From the NCBI GenBank assembly GCA_946811695.1, contig OX328123.1:9619698-9683697 (forward strand): DNA of 64,000 nucleotides, written 5' to 3'. Numbering within the stretch: position 1 is the stretch's first letter; each line of letters opens with the position of its first letter. The notes beneath the pieces were generated by a model that was given only the letters and a program-made list of their open reading frames with translations, was not told the origin of the DNA and ran no database searches. A program made the position numbers and the translations under genes. The DNA comes from Gonocerus acuteangulatus (lineage: Eukaryota; Arthropoda; Insecta; Hemiptera; Coreidae). Positions 1 to 11,540 of the stretch are shown here, piece after piece.

Positions 1-92
1 AATTATGTAGTAGCGTTAATTTTGATCATATCTTATTTAACTCAATATAAAAAATACTTATCGGCCGTGGTGAAGCACGGGTATTCAGCTAG
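1..92 (+). mobile_element. Helitron-1, 3' terminus (element runs off the left edge)
   Basis: The segment ends with hairpin CCGTG-gtgaag-CACGG, then GTATTCAGCTAG. A short GC hairpin about 10 nt before a CTAG end is the standard 3' end of a Helitron. The reverse complement of this end recurs at 33243 and 62378, and the same-strand version at 50846-50873. No Rep/helicase sequence is visible, so this is treated as non-autonomous. Confidence 0.8.
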
Positions 93-605
93 GGTATTCC
101 CCCCTAAAAGTACTAAAACATTTGAATATGAAAAAAAAAACCTTTCTTAGCGAGTGTTTACACTCTAATCATATTGTCCGTGCAAAAATTCAAATTTTTG
201 TGTCAAGTGGTTCGGGATATTATTACCTCGGATGGGCCATCGCCGTGGCTTAAATCCTATGAGGGACAAAATCACAGTTTATTTCTAGTAATTCAAGGAC
301 TGTCATCGTAGTTGAAATTAACCTCAATTAAAAATAATACTATGAAATAGATAATGTACGGGAACAGCTGTTCTGACATCGTCTTAGCAACGCATGCTAC
401 CTAGACTTGCCTGCTCTAACCAACTAAAACTTTAAACCCCTCTCAAAAATACTTAAAAATTTATAATATCAAAAAATCCTTTCTTAGTGAGTGCCTACGT
501 TATATAGGGAGTGTCCACGCAAAATTTCAAATTTTTCTGTCGAGCGGTTTGGGCTGGGGGATGATAGGTCAGTGAGTGAGTCAGTGGTATTTGACAAAAA
601 TATCA
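93..605 (-). mobile_element. Helitron-1, partial copy with degenerate 5' end
   Basis: The sequence is the reverse complement of the left part of Helitron-1. It carries shared blocks (CTTTCTTAGCGAGTGTTTAC, GTGAGTGAGTCAGTGGTATTTGACAAA) also seen at 35254-35713, 61900-62377 and 63000-63123. The CTAG end is missing on its left side, where it meets the opposite-strand copy at 1-92. The 5' end (GTATTTGACAAAAATATC) is mutated compared with the other copies. Confidence 0.7.
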
Positions 606-817
606 AGTTCCCAACCAAGTTCCCAACTATATCAACCAACTATGGGAACTTGTATTTGTCTCTGCTAAGAGACCCGAGTTCCCAAATATTTGTTCTATAT
701 ATATAATAAAACAAATCAGTCCCGTAACAGGCCACGACAGCCCTTAAGGGCAGATACTATAGAGGTATCTGATATATTTATATATATAATTATATATATA
801 TAATTTCTTTCTACTAC
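606..817. other. Unassigned AT-rich stretch with a SINE-1 3' fragment
   Basis: Positions 712-771 match, in reverse, the 3' part of SINE-1 seen at 22031-22078 (GTAACAGGC, GGGCAGATACTATAGAG). The rest is AT-rich with a short TA microsatellite at 778-800. No gene is seen. Confidence 0.5.
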
Positions 818-1495
818 CTACTTTCTGCATCTAGAAAGGCCCAAATAAATTAGAAACCAAATAAGTAATATTAACATCTAATAACGCACAAATCTCTAAC
901 TGTTCGGGTTCACAGTTTCATACCCATTGACCTCCGAAATGTAACTCCTAGACGTTTTTGACCTAGCCTGTGACACTTACCGTGTCAAAACTTACCTGTG
1001 TGTCACGTTTGGTCAAACGGTGTGGATTTCTATAATGAACAATCATACAGATAGGCAGCTGGTAGACGTTTTTGACCTAACCTGTGACACTTACCGTGTC
1101 AAAACTTACCTGTGTGTCACGTTTGGTCAAACGGTGTGGATTTCTATAACGAACAATCATACAGATAGGCAGCTGGTAGACGTTTTTGACCTAACCTGTG
1201 ACACTTACCGTGTCAAAACTTACCTGTGTGTCACGTTTGGTCAAACGGTGTGGATTTCTATAACGAACAATCATACAGATAGGCAGCTGGTAGACGTTTT
1301 TGACCTAACCTGTGACACTTACCGTGTCAAAACTTACCTGTGTGTCACGTTTGGTCAAACGGTGTGGATTTCTATAACGAACAATCATACAGATAGGCAG
1401 CTGGTAGACGTTTTTGACCTAACCTGTGACTCTCCCCGTATCAAGAGCTACCCTGTGTGCCAAGTTTGGCAAAAATCGGTGTGTGTGTATTTTTT
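818..1495 (-). mobile_element. Helitron-2, partial copy
   Basis: The left block (CTACTTTCTGCATCTAGAAA, AATTAGAAACCAAATAAGTA) matches 61032-61082, just inside the CTAG end of the Helitron-2 copy at 61004. The body contains its characteristic unit (CAAACGGTGTGGATTT, ACAGATAGGCAGCTGGTAGA). Both true ends are missing here. Confidence 0.65.
951..1440. repeat. 114-bp tandem repeat inside Helitron-2, about 4 copies
   Basis: GACGTTTTTGACCTA starts at 951, 1065, 1179, 1293 and 1407, an exact 114-bp period. The copies are nearly identical. Because 114 is divisible by three, one frame stays open for 190 residues as a 38-residue repeat. This is a by-product of the array and not a gene. Degenerate versions of the same unit occur in the other Helitron-2 copies. 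Confidence 0.9.
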
Positions 1496-1516
1496 GCTCT
1501 GTAGCTGCCCCAACAC

Positions 1517-1726
1517 TGGTCTGGTTTTGATAAAATTTGGTGCAAAAAATTTGTCTTTTAATCAGCTCACCGCAACTCGGCTTTCTGGTTGATGAAATTC
1601 GTGCAGAAAAAGTGTACATTTAAGCATATTAGTGGCTTCGCGTTAATATGCTTGAACTTGCACGTTTTATAGATTTCTAAGGCATGAAAACGAATGTTTC
1701 TATTTTTGAAGCGATATCAGTTTAAA
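1517..1726 (+). mobile_element. HINE-A internal fragment
   Basis: Blocks (GTTTTGATAAAATTTGGTGC, GATGAAATTCGTGCAGAAAA, ATGAAAACGAATG, AGCGATATCAGTTT) align in order with the central part of the HINE-A family, for example 37410-37640, but with heavy divergence. No ends are present. Confidence 0.55.
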
Positions 1727-2282
1727 ATAAGTCCGTCGCGCAGGAGCTGCATAACTAAGCACTTTCCTGAGAATTTGGGTAGTGTAGACTGCATTCCTGA
1801 ATAGTTTGCTTAAAATAATCAATATAAAAAAAAATAAAAACATGAATATATTCTATTTTACATTTGTAATGAGCATCTCAATCAAATTATTTTAATTATT
1901 AATTTTTTAAATAATTTCTCTGCAGAGTTTTGTGTATGCTTGGTACTAAACTACATAATAAATACACAAAAACTTCACATTTTCGTCTGAGGTAGGAACG
2001 GTAAACAGCACCCCTAGTGGAAGACGTGAGAAGTAATATCAAGACAGAGGCATTCCTAGCGGCAGCTTTGCCAACTTACGTTTCACTGGAAAACTCTATT
2101 CGAAAATAGTACAAAGTAAACCCCATATTCCTATTGGCCGATTTAGTTTATTTTTACAACACTTCTTTCTAATTAGATGACCAAGACGTTTTCCGAGTTT
2201 CGTTACAATACAACTGAAATTACGACCGGTATAAGCAAATTAGTAATTTCGCTCCGGAGTAACCCCCCCCCCCCTCCTAATG
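1727..2282 (-). mobile_element. HINE-B, 3' part only
   Basis: It starts (reverse sense) with AAGTCCGTCGCGCAGGAGCTGCATAACTAAGCACTTTCCT, which I read in two pieces: the terminal hairpin GCAGGAGCTGC and the subterminal repeat AGCACTTTCC. The following blocks (CTGGAAAAC, CGAGTTTCGTTACAATAC, CCGGAGTAACCCCCC) match HINE-B at 33692-35252. The 5' half is missing. Confidence 0.7.
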
Positions 2283-2519
2283 AAGATAACCACAAGACCC
2301 TGTTCTGAAGGCATTTCACCGATTTCAGTATCTGACTTAAACAGGTCTCAAGTACCACAGAACTCCAGCTACAGTAGCCGTCGGAGTGAAAGGTAGTCCT
2401 TACAAGGCTTTGAATTGGGCATAAAATAATAAACCATTGAAAGTTTATGATAAGAACACATATCACAAGGAACACAATATAATTAGACAAAACCTATATA
2501 ACATAACACAAGCACAAAC
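2283..2519. other. No gene seen
   Basis: Low-complexity, AT-rich sequence with no recognisable repeat end or coding potential. Short open frames here lack any family resemblance. Confidence 0.5.
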
Positions 2520-3925
2520 AAAAAAAGAAGTGGTGTTTTCCAAAGGCGCTGTACTCTTATGTATTTCGACACGCTGAATACGATTCCGGAGTCCGTTTTG
2601 CCTCATCACGTCAGGTTTAAGAACATTTGAAGGTCAAATTTCGTATGAAGTCGTTAAAGAAGAAATGACTAGAGCTTCCATGGTTTTGTGGGTCGCTGAA
2701 TTCGAATCCGGGGTCTGTATCACACCAGGGGCACAAAAGCAAGATCATCTCCAGGAAAAATATGTTTATTTTGCAAAAAATGAATCCATTTCCAAAGACA
2801 CCATACATAATATGTATACATAATATAATAATATATTGTATTCTTATGTAATTCAACACGCTAAATCCGGATCTTGAGGCAAGTCAGGTTGAAGATAATT
2901 TGAAGGTCAAATGTCGTATAAAGTCGTTTAAGAAGAAATAACTAGAGCTTCCATGGCCAAAATATGTCTATTTTGCAAAAAATGAATCTGCAGTCAACAA
3001 ATTCATTTTTGCAAAATAGACATATTGGTCATTGGTTCTGCGCTAATGGGACAAAACAGACCTCGTATTCGAATTCAGCAACACTCAAAACCATGGAAGC
3101 TCTAGTTATTTCTTCTTTAACGACTTCATACGAAATTTGACCTTCAAATGCTCCCAAACCTGACGTGATGGGGGAAAACGGACCCCGGATTCGGATGCAG
3201 CTTGTCAAAATACATAAGAATATATGTATGGCATCTTTGGAAGAGACCATTTTTTTTTTTTGTGCCGGTGTAATCGTTCATAAACGCCTAAAAGCCGACA
3301 CCAGCATAGCCCTAATCGTATCAGATATCGTGCCGATACGATGGGCAATGAAGTGAATTGATTGTCCGCGATTGAAGCGAACACAAGATCATCGACGAAA
3401 CGCTACAGCTAAAGTGGCACCCTGTAACCAGCAATCATCCCTGATCCCCGAGCAGATGGCTCTGACTCAGAGTGCAGCACAATAATCAAACCAGCTAACT
3501 ACACAATACTCAATTCAGGACACCAACTAATAACTAGTTAATCTCTCTCTGGATTAGTGTTATTTTCATGAATGCTACTGATTAACGAGCTGGACGCTTC
3601 TTTATCTTACAGAATAACAGATATCGCAAACAAATTGATGGTACTATTTGCGAAGTAGTAGATCGACTTCACTACTAAAATATATCACATGCATACACAA
3701 AAAAAAAAGTGGTATTTTCCAAAGACACCAAACATATATTCTTATGTATTTCGACACGCTGAATCCGAATCCGGAATCCGTTTCACCCCATAACGTCAGG
3801 TTTAAGAACATTTGAAGGTCAAATTTCGTATGAGGTCGTTAAAGAGGAAATAACTAGAGCTTCCGCGGTTTTGAGGGTCGCTGAATTCGAATCTGTGGTA
3901 TATTTCACCCCATCGCACAGTGTAA
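2520..3925. repeat. Repeat Y, four copies in both orientations
   Basis: A unit containing GAACATTTGAAGGTCAAATT, TCGTATGAAGTCGTTAAAGA and ACTAGAGCTTCCATGG occurs at about 2520-2745 (+), 2840-2960 (+), 3025-3245 (-) and 3700-3925 (+). Positions 2959-2987 and 3001-3028 (TATGTCTATTTTGCAAAAAA and its inverse) form an inverted repeat around a short loop. The gap at 3250-3690 holds no gene I can support. The class is unknown. Confidence 0.7.
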
Positions 3926-4185
3926 CGTCCAATTGACAAAAACTTACATTTTTGTTTTCTTATATTTAATTTTTAATCCTCTAGCTAAGTTTAGAAACTA
4001 TTCAAGGAATCAAAATCGTATCAAACTAATAAATATTAGTTTTATTTTGTTCAACAAACACATTAGCAGTATTAGAAACAAGGCAAGGTGTTTAAAACCT
4101 GTTTCATACCAACAATCAGTTTGAGCCTCTCTCGTTGAAGATAGGACAGTGTTTTTATTAAGTCATCCGAAGAAAATTAAGTCAA

Positions 4186-4317
4186 AACTATTCCTTTTTC
4201 TCCATAGGGAGAACCCGCATATGAGGTTGACCTCACGACGCAATCCGGAAGTGCCGACTAGAAACTTTCACGTTTCAGACCCTATAGATCACCGAAAATA
4301 TAGGTGGCCCAAATTTG

Positions 4318-4366
<49 letters not shown>

Positions 4367-5538
4367 GCTTGTCTGTTCGCACTCTAGCAAGCTCAAAAAT
4401 GGTCCAATTTTAACGAAATTTGGTACAAAAATCTGTCGTCTAATTTGAAAGGTCAGCAGAATCCGCCCACTAGAAGATAGTGTTTGGGGCGAAATTCGCG
4501 CGAAAAAAATCGTAACGCTTACGTTTTTGAGTTTATATGCTGGCAGGTACTTGTTTTATAGGTTCCTTAACATATGAAAACGAATGAAACCATTTATAAG
4601 GCGATATCTGTAACCGTTCCTGAGAAAAGTGGAATCAATGTTTTTGTAAGTTATTATATTTTTGTGGGTACTTAGAATCGCGGGATTCAATTGAAATATT
4701 TTCTACAACTTGGAAATAAATCCCGGCTAAGATGTTTAAATTTTGGTTATATTTGGAGTTAAGGAAGTATGCGAAACATTTTTTTTTATTATTAAGACAT
4801 GAAAAGTTTTCGGATCGTCATTTCATTCATTTTTCGTAAATATCTTGATAACGGCTGGGAAATCGTGCTAAGTGGAAGGTGACCATTCGAATGCTTACTA
4901 AATTCTTTACAAGAAAGGTTCTGAAGGAATATTCAATGGGGCAACGTCTATCCGAGATATAAGCGCTCAAAACTTAAAAAGTGTTTGTTTTGTTTTTTTG
5001 AAAGGGTTTTTCTCTTTGTGTATCTCACTTTTTAATTGGTTGTTTCTTGTTTTAAATTGCATTTATTAGTAAAATTAGTATTGTAGTAAAATAAGCTAAG
5101 AAGTGGCTGTGGCTAATCATGATGACGTAGTTTGTTTTGAATTCTGTCTATATAACCTTCCTCATAGCCTCCAACTGAAGTTATCGTTATTTCTTATTTG
5201 ATAGAAAGATTTAACCCACGACAGAATGGAATTTTATTCGCCATAAAGCACATATCTACAGTTGATTATAACAGTAGAACGAATTTGCTAGTAAAACAAG
5301 ATACTTAAAATGACAACGAATGTTTGGTTGTTTAGAACAGAGCCTTCTCAGCAGTAGTCGAAGAGTAAGTACGTTTTCAGTACATAATTGTATTGACTTA
5401 TACAGATTAAGAATTATCCGCTTCTGTGTAAGTTGGCTACTGTTAGTTTCCTGTGATTTTTAATGCTAATCTATTCCATTTCTTCGAGATGTACGTAACC
5501 GCGCTAAGATGACGCAGTTCCTGCGAGTCGGACTTTTT
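4186..5538 (+). mobile_element. HINE-A, old divergent copy
   Basis: The 5' end is degraded (CTCCATAGGGAGAACCCGC). Next come the family block CAATCCGGAAGTGCCGACTA, a TA microsatellite at 4322-4366, CTGTCTTGTTCGC-like and ACGAAATTTGGTACAAAAAT blocks, and the intact 3' end ACCGCGCTAAGATGACGCAG then TTCCTGCGAGTCGGACTTTTT (read as two pieces). The middle, about 4700-5480, is strongly diverged. Confidence 0.75.
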
Positions 5539-6500
5539 ATATGATATAATTGATTACGGCTAATTTCTGAAATTTATTTCTAGAAACTCGGAAGGTACCT
5601 ATAGATATGCACGAACAAACGTATGTACTGTCAGTGAGGAACCTCTTTGGCTATCTAGAAGCCTTACCTAGTTCCAGGTGCATTGTTGTAGGCGTAGCAA
5701 TTGTTAATACACATCCATTACCTAAATACCTGTGGTATTTTGGAGAAGACAAACCAGCCTATCTAGTTGTTTGCACTTTGTTTCACAAGTTCAATTAGGA
5801 ATGGCTATATTAAATTTAAATGAGTGTGACTTCTTCATTTTTGCTTCATATGACTCCAGTTTCATAAATATTACGGTGCCTTTTGACAAAGCATATTCAT
5901 ATAAATTAATTACAACCTTAATAAACAAATATGTAAATGAAATGGTGCATGTAATATGTGAAAATAAAGATTCAAAGAAAAGTTTTTCAATTTTCAAATT
6001 TTTCATGATTTGTTGGTAATCAATAATATGCAATATTTATTATAAAATACAATTATTGTATTCAAAGCTATTCAAAATGGTATGAAATAATATTTACATC
6101 ACTTTAGCTTATCCATCACAATAACCAATATAACTCACTGTTAGTCCAATATCCTTACATATTTGAGCAAACAAATGAAGTAGAGCTTTCAAAAACCCTA
6201 TTTCTTGATGAAAACACTAATATTTAGATGAAATAAAACCACAAATAACTGCGAAAACAGTTGTTATCAGGAATCACTAGGTAACAAAAGACACAGGTAT
6301 ACCTCCATTCGGCGCCATTTTGACAACGACAGTGGCACCACCATCGGTAATGTTAATTCCCGATAACTCCAATTCCAATAATTGTAGTTGGAATTATAGA
6401 GTTGATGTCTTCTATGAGTTCATAGAGCTGGAGGACCTAGAAATTCCTCCCTAGAAGAGGCCTATTTTCAGATCTACTTATTCACATAATTAATTATGTC
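5539..6500. other. AT-rich stretch, no gene seen
   Basis: Several short open frames (5607-6033) overlap on both strands but show no domain, codon bias or splice context that I can support. No repeat ends are recognised. Confidence 0.5.
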
Positions 6501-6502
6501 CT

Positions 6503-8335
6503 TAAATAGACTTATTTAGATGATATTTAAGTGCAATGACTAGGACCACAGATTGTATTAGACTTATTTAGATGATATTTAAATGCAATGACTAGGACCA
6601 CAGATTGTATTAGACTTATTTAGATGATATTTAAATGCAATGACTAGGACCACAGATTGTATTAGACTTATTTAGATGATATTTAAGTGTAATGACTAGG
6701 ACCACAGATTGTATTAGACTTATTTAGATGATATTTAAATGCAATGACTAGGACCACAGATTGTATTAGACTTATTTAGATGATATTTAAGTGCAATGAC
6801 AAGGACCACAGATTGTATTAGACTTATTTAGATGATATTTAAGTGCAATGACTAGGACCACAGATTGTATTAGACTTATTTAGATGATATTTAAATGCAA
6901 TGACTAGGACCACAGATTGTATTAGACTTATTTAGATGATATTTAAATGCAATGACTAGGACCACAGATTGTATTAGACTTATTTAGATGATATTTAAGT
7001 GCAATGACTAGGACCACAGATTGTATTAGACTTATTTAGATGATATTTAAATGCAATGACTAGGACCACAGATTGTATTAGACTTATTTAGATGATATTT
7101 AAATGCAATGACTAGGACCACAGATTGTATTAGACTTATTTAGATGATATTTAAGTGCAATGACTAGGACCACAGATTGTATTAGACTTATTTAGATGAT
7201 ATTTAAATGCAATGACTAGGACCACAGATTGTATTAGACTTATTTAGATGATATTTAAGTGCAATGACTAGGACCACAGATTGTATTAGACTTATTTAGA
7301 TGATATTTAAGTGCAATGACTAGGACCACAGATTGTATTAGACTTATTTAGATGATATTTAAGTGCAATGACTAGGACCACAGATTGTATTAGACTTATT
7401 TAGATGATATTTAAGTGCAATGACAAGGACCACAGATTGTATTAGACTTATTTAGATGATATTTAAGTGCAATGACTAGGACCACAGATTGTATTAGACT
7501 TATTTAGATGATATTTAAATGCAATGACTAGGACCACAGATTGTATTAGACTTATTTAGATGATATTTAAATGCAATGACTAGGACCACAGATTGTATTA
7601 GACTTATTTAGATGATATTTAAGTGCAATGACTAGGACCACAGATTGTATTAGACTTATTTAGATGATATTTAAATGCAATGACTAGGACCACAGATTGT
7701 ATTAGACTTATTTAGATGATATTTAAATGCAATGACTAGGACCACAGATTGTATTAGACTTATTTAGATGATATTTAAGTGCAATGACAAGGACCACAGA
7801 TTGTATTAGACTTATTTAGATGATATTTAAGTGCAATGACTAGGACCACAGATTGTATTAGACTTATTTAGATGATATTTAAATGCAATGACTAGGACCA
7901 CAGATTGTATTAGACTTATTTAGATGATATTTAAATGCAATGACTAGGACCACAGATTGTATTAGACTTATTTAGATGATATTTAAGTGCAATGACTAGG
8001 ACCACAGATTGTATTAGACTTATTTAGATGATATTTAAGTGCAATGACTAGGACCACAGATTGTATTAGGCTTATTTAGATGATATTTAAGTGCAATGAC
8101 TAGGACCACAGATTGTATTAGACTTATTTAGATGATATTTAAGTGCAATGACTAGGACCACAGATTGTATTAGACTTATTTAGATGATATTTAAGTGCAA
8201 TGACTAGGACCACAGATTGTATTAGGCTTATTTAGATGATATTTAAGTGCAATGACTAGGACCACAGATTGTATTAGACTTATTTAGATGATATTTAAGT
8301 GCAATGACTAGGACAACAGATTGTATTAGACTTTT
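6503..8335. repeat. 52-bp satellite, 35 copies
   Basis: The unit ATTAGACTTATTTAGATGAT-ATTTAAGTGCAATGACTAGG-ACCACAGATTGT repeats exactly every 52 bp with very few differences. Variable sites are AAGTG versus AAATG, ACTAGG versus ACAAGG, and TTAGAC versus TTAGGC near the right end. The variants are not randomly ordered (see findings). Confidence 0.97.
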
Positions 8336-8784
8336 TTAACTCATGAACAGAATGGTTATGTATGATATTTATGGGAGATGTGATTGTAAATAATATGGAG
8401 AAAGCGCATGAGCAAAGGCCAACTTCCCTGCTAAAGGGTACGCAAATATTTTCTCTCAGAACATTTAATATATTTCCGCCTCACTTTGACATTTAAGTCC
8501 ATTTGCGAAATCTTCTTTTTTCCCCTCTCTAAAATGGCCTTCTAAGGTCTGTTTGTTTGTTGTAGTTGCTTTTTTTCTGCATGAATATAAGCTATTTTTA
8601 TGAACCGTGTCTTTATAAGTTTATCTTCCCAAGAAAACGGTAAGAATGTTTTTACCCGACAAAAAAAGTATTGGGTTTGGTCATAAATAATGCAGGCTTT
8701 GAATATTCATTTTGCTTAGGTAATAGTAGGTAATAGTGCTTAGGTACTTGCCAAGAAAATAAGATTAATCTAGATTCTAGTCAA
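8336..8784. other. No gene seen
   Basis: AT-rich sequence between the satellite and a Helitron. It includes a short duplication of TAGGTAATAG (8719-8738). No features are supported. Confidence 0.5.
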
Positions 8785-9565
8785 TCTATATATATATATA
8801 TATATATATAAAAATCACGTGTATGTGTGTTTGTCCGTTTGTCTGTTTGTCTGTTTGTTCCTTATACAAATTTACACCGTTTGACCGATTTTGACCAAAC
8901 TTGGCACAGAGGTAGCTCTTGATACGGGAAATCTCCTAGGCTAGGTCAAAATAGTCAAATTTCAAAATCTGGTCAAAAGGTCAAAAGTTTTGTTGAAGAA
9001 AAATTTGCTACACTAAACCATTCAGATTCTGACGGCCATTTTGAATCGACAGCCATTTTGAATAATGTCTCAAGTTTATTTGTTGATGTTCTTGATAATT
9101 TGAATAACTCGAACTCATTGTTGACTTTACATCAATATATGATCATATAATGCAGTTCATTTCAACAGTCACTGTCTAACTAAGGAGCGCTGGCCTTTGA
9201 TAAGAGCTATCTACTCGCAGGCTGTGGTGCTGGCCTCTGTCGGCTGATTTATGAATTGCTGTGGTGCTAGCCTCTGCCGGCTGATTTATGAATTGTTGTG
9301 GTGCTGGCCTCTGCCGGCTGATTTATGAATTGCTGTGGTGCTGGCCTCTGCTTGCTCCTTTATGAATTACTTGACAGATATAAACAAATTCACGCCGTTT
9401 GACCGATTTTGGGTATACAGGTAGATCTTGATACGGGGAGAGTCATAGACAGAAAGTAGGTGTAGCATGGCACACTGGGTAACAGCTAGTATACAGGTAG
9501 ATCTTGATACGGGGAGAGTCATAGGCAGAAAGTAGGTGTAGCATGGCACACTGGGTAACAGCTAG
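8785..9565 (+). mobile_element. Helitron-2, complete copy with both ends
   Basis: It starts TCTATATATAT after an A and ends GGGTAACAGCTAG before a T, as expected for a Helitron (5' TC, 3' CTAG, A^T target). The (TA)n run is part of the 5' end. The body holds ACACCGTTTGACCGATTTTG and a CTGTTTGTCTGTTTG run. A 45-bp unit (GCCTCTGCCGGCTGATTTAT) repeats about three times at 9222-9370. The last 76 bp are tandemly duplicated (9413 and 9489). It carries no ORF of note, so it is non-autonomous. Confidence 0.8.
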
Positions 9566-10053
9566 TAGAATATAAACAATGGTTATTAAAGTAGTTTTTC
9601 CTTGAAGATTAGTTTATTTTGTGTTACATTCTCTATGAGTAAGGCTTTCTGAAATGTACCATATCAGAACAAGATGGCTCAAACTTCGCGTAACATTAAT
9701 GTTATTTCGGGCGAAGTATCAGTGAATGTACGGTGCAATAATGGTTCCTAAAATTTCCTCTTAGGGATTCTGATCTCGAGACATAAAAGGTCCTAGTAGG
9801 ACTTCTGTGTTGGTCACGACTAACTAAATGCTTTGGTAGAAGAAAACCCTCGCAAAACTACTCGGTACACTGTTTGTGTTGACCAATAAACAGTTTTTCG
9901 CCATCTGGAACGAATTGATCAGCATTATTGGTTCACCAACCCATCCCTTCTTCCGAATTGTGTCCTGTCCTAATATGGGTTACCTAGGCAATTCCCAAGG
10001 GCTGATCTATCACCAAGCCAGCTTTTTATTTATATATTTTTTTAATATATATA
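9566..10053. other. No gene seen
   Basis: This is a sequence of moderate AT content. A 63-codon open frame at 9876-10067 has no recognisable similarity. Confidence 0.45.
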
Positions 10054-10319
10054 GACTTATCGAATAAGGCGGAAGGTCAATAACCACGCCACACTTTTTA
10101 TTACACTTACCTACGCGTTTCGCGCCATTTTGGCGCCTCTTCAGGGGAATATGCTTAAAACATAACTTCAGCCTCAACTAGAGGAGGAGAACCTTCCACT
10201 AGCAGGGCCTCGTCTAGACTCCAGAGGCGCCAAAATGGTGCGAAACATGTAGGGAAAAGAAATAAACAGTGTGGAAGTGTGTGTCGTAGTAATTGACCTT
10301 CCGCCTTATTCGGTAAGTC
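10054..10319. mobile_element. Penelope-type inverted-repeat element (solo)
   Basis: The ends are inverted copies of GACTTATCGAATAAGGCGGAAGGTCA (read as two pieces) at 10054 and 10295. Each arm carries a block of the form CGCGCCA...GGCGCC near a TTTC/GAAA. The left arm encodes a hammerhead core on the minus strand; the right arm has a broken one (about 10212-10248, plus strand). The AGGCGGAAGGTCA end is shared with 45935-46049 and resembles GGCAGAAGGT at 54588 and in the Penelope element at 59450-59480. Confidence 0.6.
10108..10148 (-). ncRNA. Hammerhead ribozyme core
   Basis: On the minus strand I read CTGAAGA, stem II GGCGCC-aaaat-GGCGC, then GAAA followed by CGCGTA. This matches the conserved CUGANGA / stem II / GAAA core, with self-complementary ACGCGU as stem III and a UA cleavage dinucleotide. 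Hammerheads with palindromic stem III are known from Penelope-like elements, where they act as dimers. Confidence 0.7.
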
Positions 10320-10985
10320 AATAAATTTTAGCAAATGGTCATTTAATGATTCATAGTTTATCGCAACTGAGGTGATTCAACTGCGACAATATAAATAATG
10401 AATAAAAAAAGTATAAGTCAATGTAAATAATTAGGAATATTCATTAGTAAAATAATTAAGTAAGATTGTAATGCGTGGGAGAAAAGGATGTTATGGCATG
10501 GAGGCTAGAAAGTATTCGTTTCAAGAGTATGAACAATTTTAGACAGGATTCTAAGTATTCTATGTTGCTTATATTAGGGTATGACGAGGGTCAGTCTGTC
10601 GGTTTTCCAGGTCCAGGAAAGAGGATGAAAATAGAGAATTTCCGAAAGAAGCGGGAAGTAAGCGGTCCGGAAAATGCCATTCTATAGAAATTTAAAGGAA
10701 TGCTGTAGACTTGGTTGGGAGCTGGTGGAGGATTTCAGAAGTTATTAAATCAAAACCAGTAGCTTGGTTATTATATGATTGACCTCGGAAGGGAATATTG
10801 GAGACCGGCATAATGTGAGGAGGAATTTCATTAATTTAGAATAATGGGTCGAGTCATTGTGATCGACGTGGGGAATAAAGATTTTTTTGGAAAAGACTGA
10901 CAAAATATTAATGAAATTATATTTGTTAATAACGCCGGCCTCTGGAGAAAAAGGTTAAATTGAAATTATATATTTTAATAATTGA
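10320..10985. other. No gene seen
   Basis: AT-rich sequence. The open frame at 10475-10687 has no recognisable domain and is not supported as a gene. Confidence 0.45.
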
Positions 10986-11030
10986 ATGATGGCCATGAGT
11001 CTTAAGACGTGAGCACACCGACTCTACCCA
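10986..11030 (+). repeat. SINE-3 head fragment
   Basis: GATGGCCATGAGTCTTAAGA plus CGTGAGCAC matches the tRNA-like head of SINE-3 at 32193-32222 (GATGGCCGTGAGTGTTAAGG). It covers the A-box side only. A 36-bp array follows directly. Confidence 0.6.
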
Positions 11031-11540
11031 ATCTCTGCACTGTACAACAATGTGGATCTCAACCTAACCCCTAAACTGTACATCAATGTGGGTCTCAACC
11101 CAACATCTACGCTGTGTATCAATGTGGGTTTCAACCCAACACCTGCACTGTTCATCAATTTGGGTCTCAACCCAACCTCTACACCGTATATCAATGTTCG
11201 TCTCAACCAAACCTCTACACCGTACATCAATGTGGGTCTCAACCCAACCTCTACGCCGTACATCAATGTGGGTCTCAACTCAACCCCTATACCGTACATC
11301 AATGTGGGTCTCAACTCAACCCCTATACCGTACATCAATGTGGGTCTCAACCCAGCCTTTACACTGTACATCAATGTTGGTCTCAACCCAACCTCTACAC
11401 CGTACATCAATGTGGGTCTGAACCCAACCTCTACACCGTAAATCAATGTCCGTTTCAACTCAACCCCTCCACCGTACATCAATGTTCGTCTCAACTCAAC
11501 CCCTCCACCGTACATCAATGTACACTGAATCCCACTGTGT
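11031..11540. repeat. 36-bp minisatellite, about 13-14 copies
   Basis: The unit CGTACATCAATGTGGGTCTC-AACCCAACCTCTACAC repeats every 36 bp (for example 11221 and 11257), with scattered substitutions. Because 36 is divisible by three, several frames on both strands stay open for 111-187 codons. These are array artefacts and not proteins. Confidence 0.95.

Noticed and set aside
1020..1592. 190-codon frame of a 38-residue repeat
   Set aside because: It is produced by the 114-bp tandem repeat, whose length is a multiple of three, inside a non-coding Helitron.
10212..10248. Second functional hammerhead on the plus strand
   Set aside because: The expected CUGANGA is CCAGAGG here, so the core is broken although GAAACATGTAG is kept.
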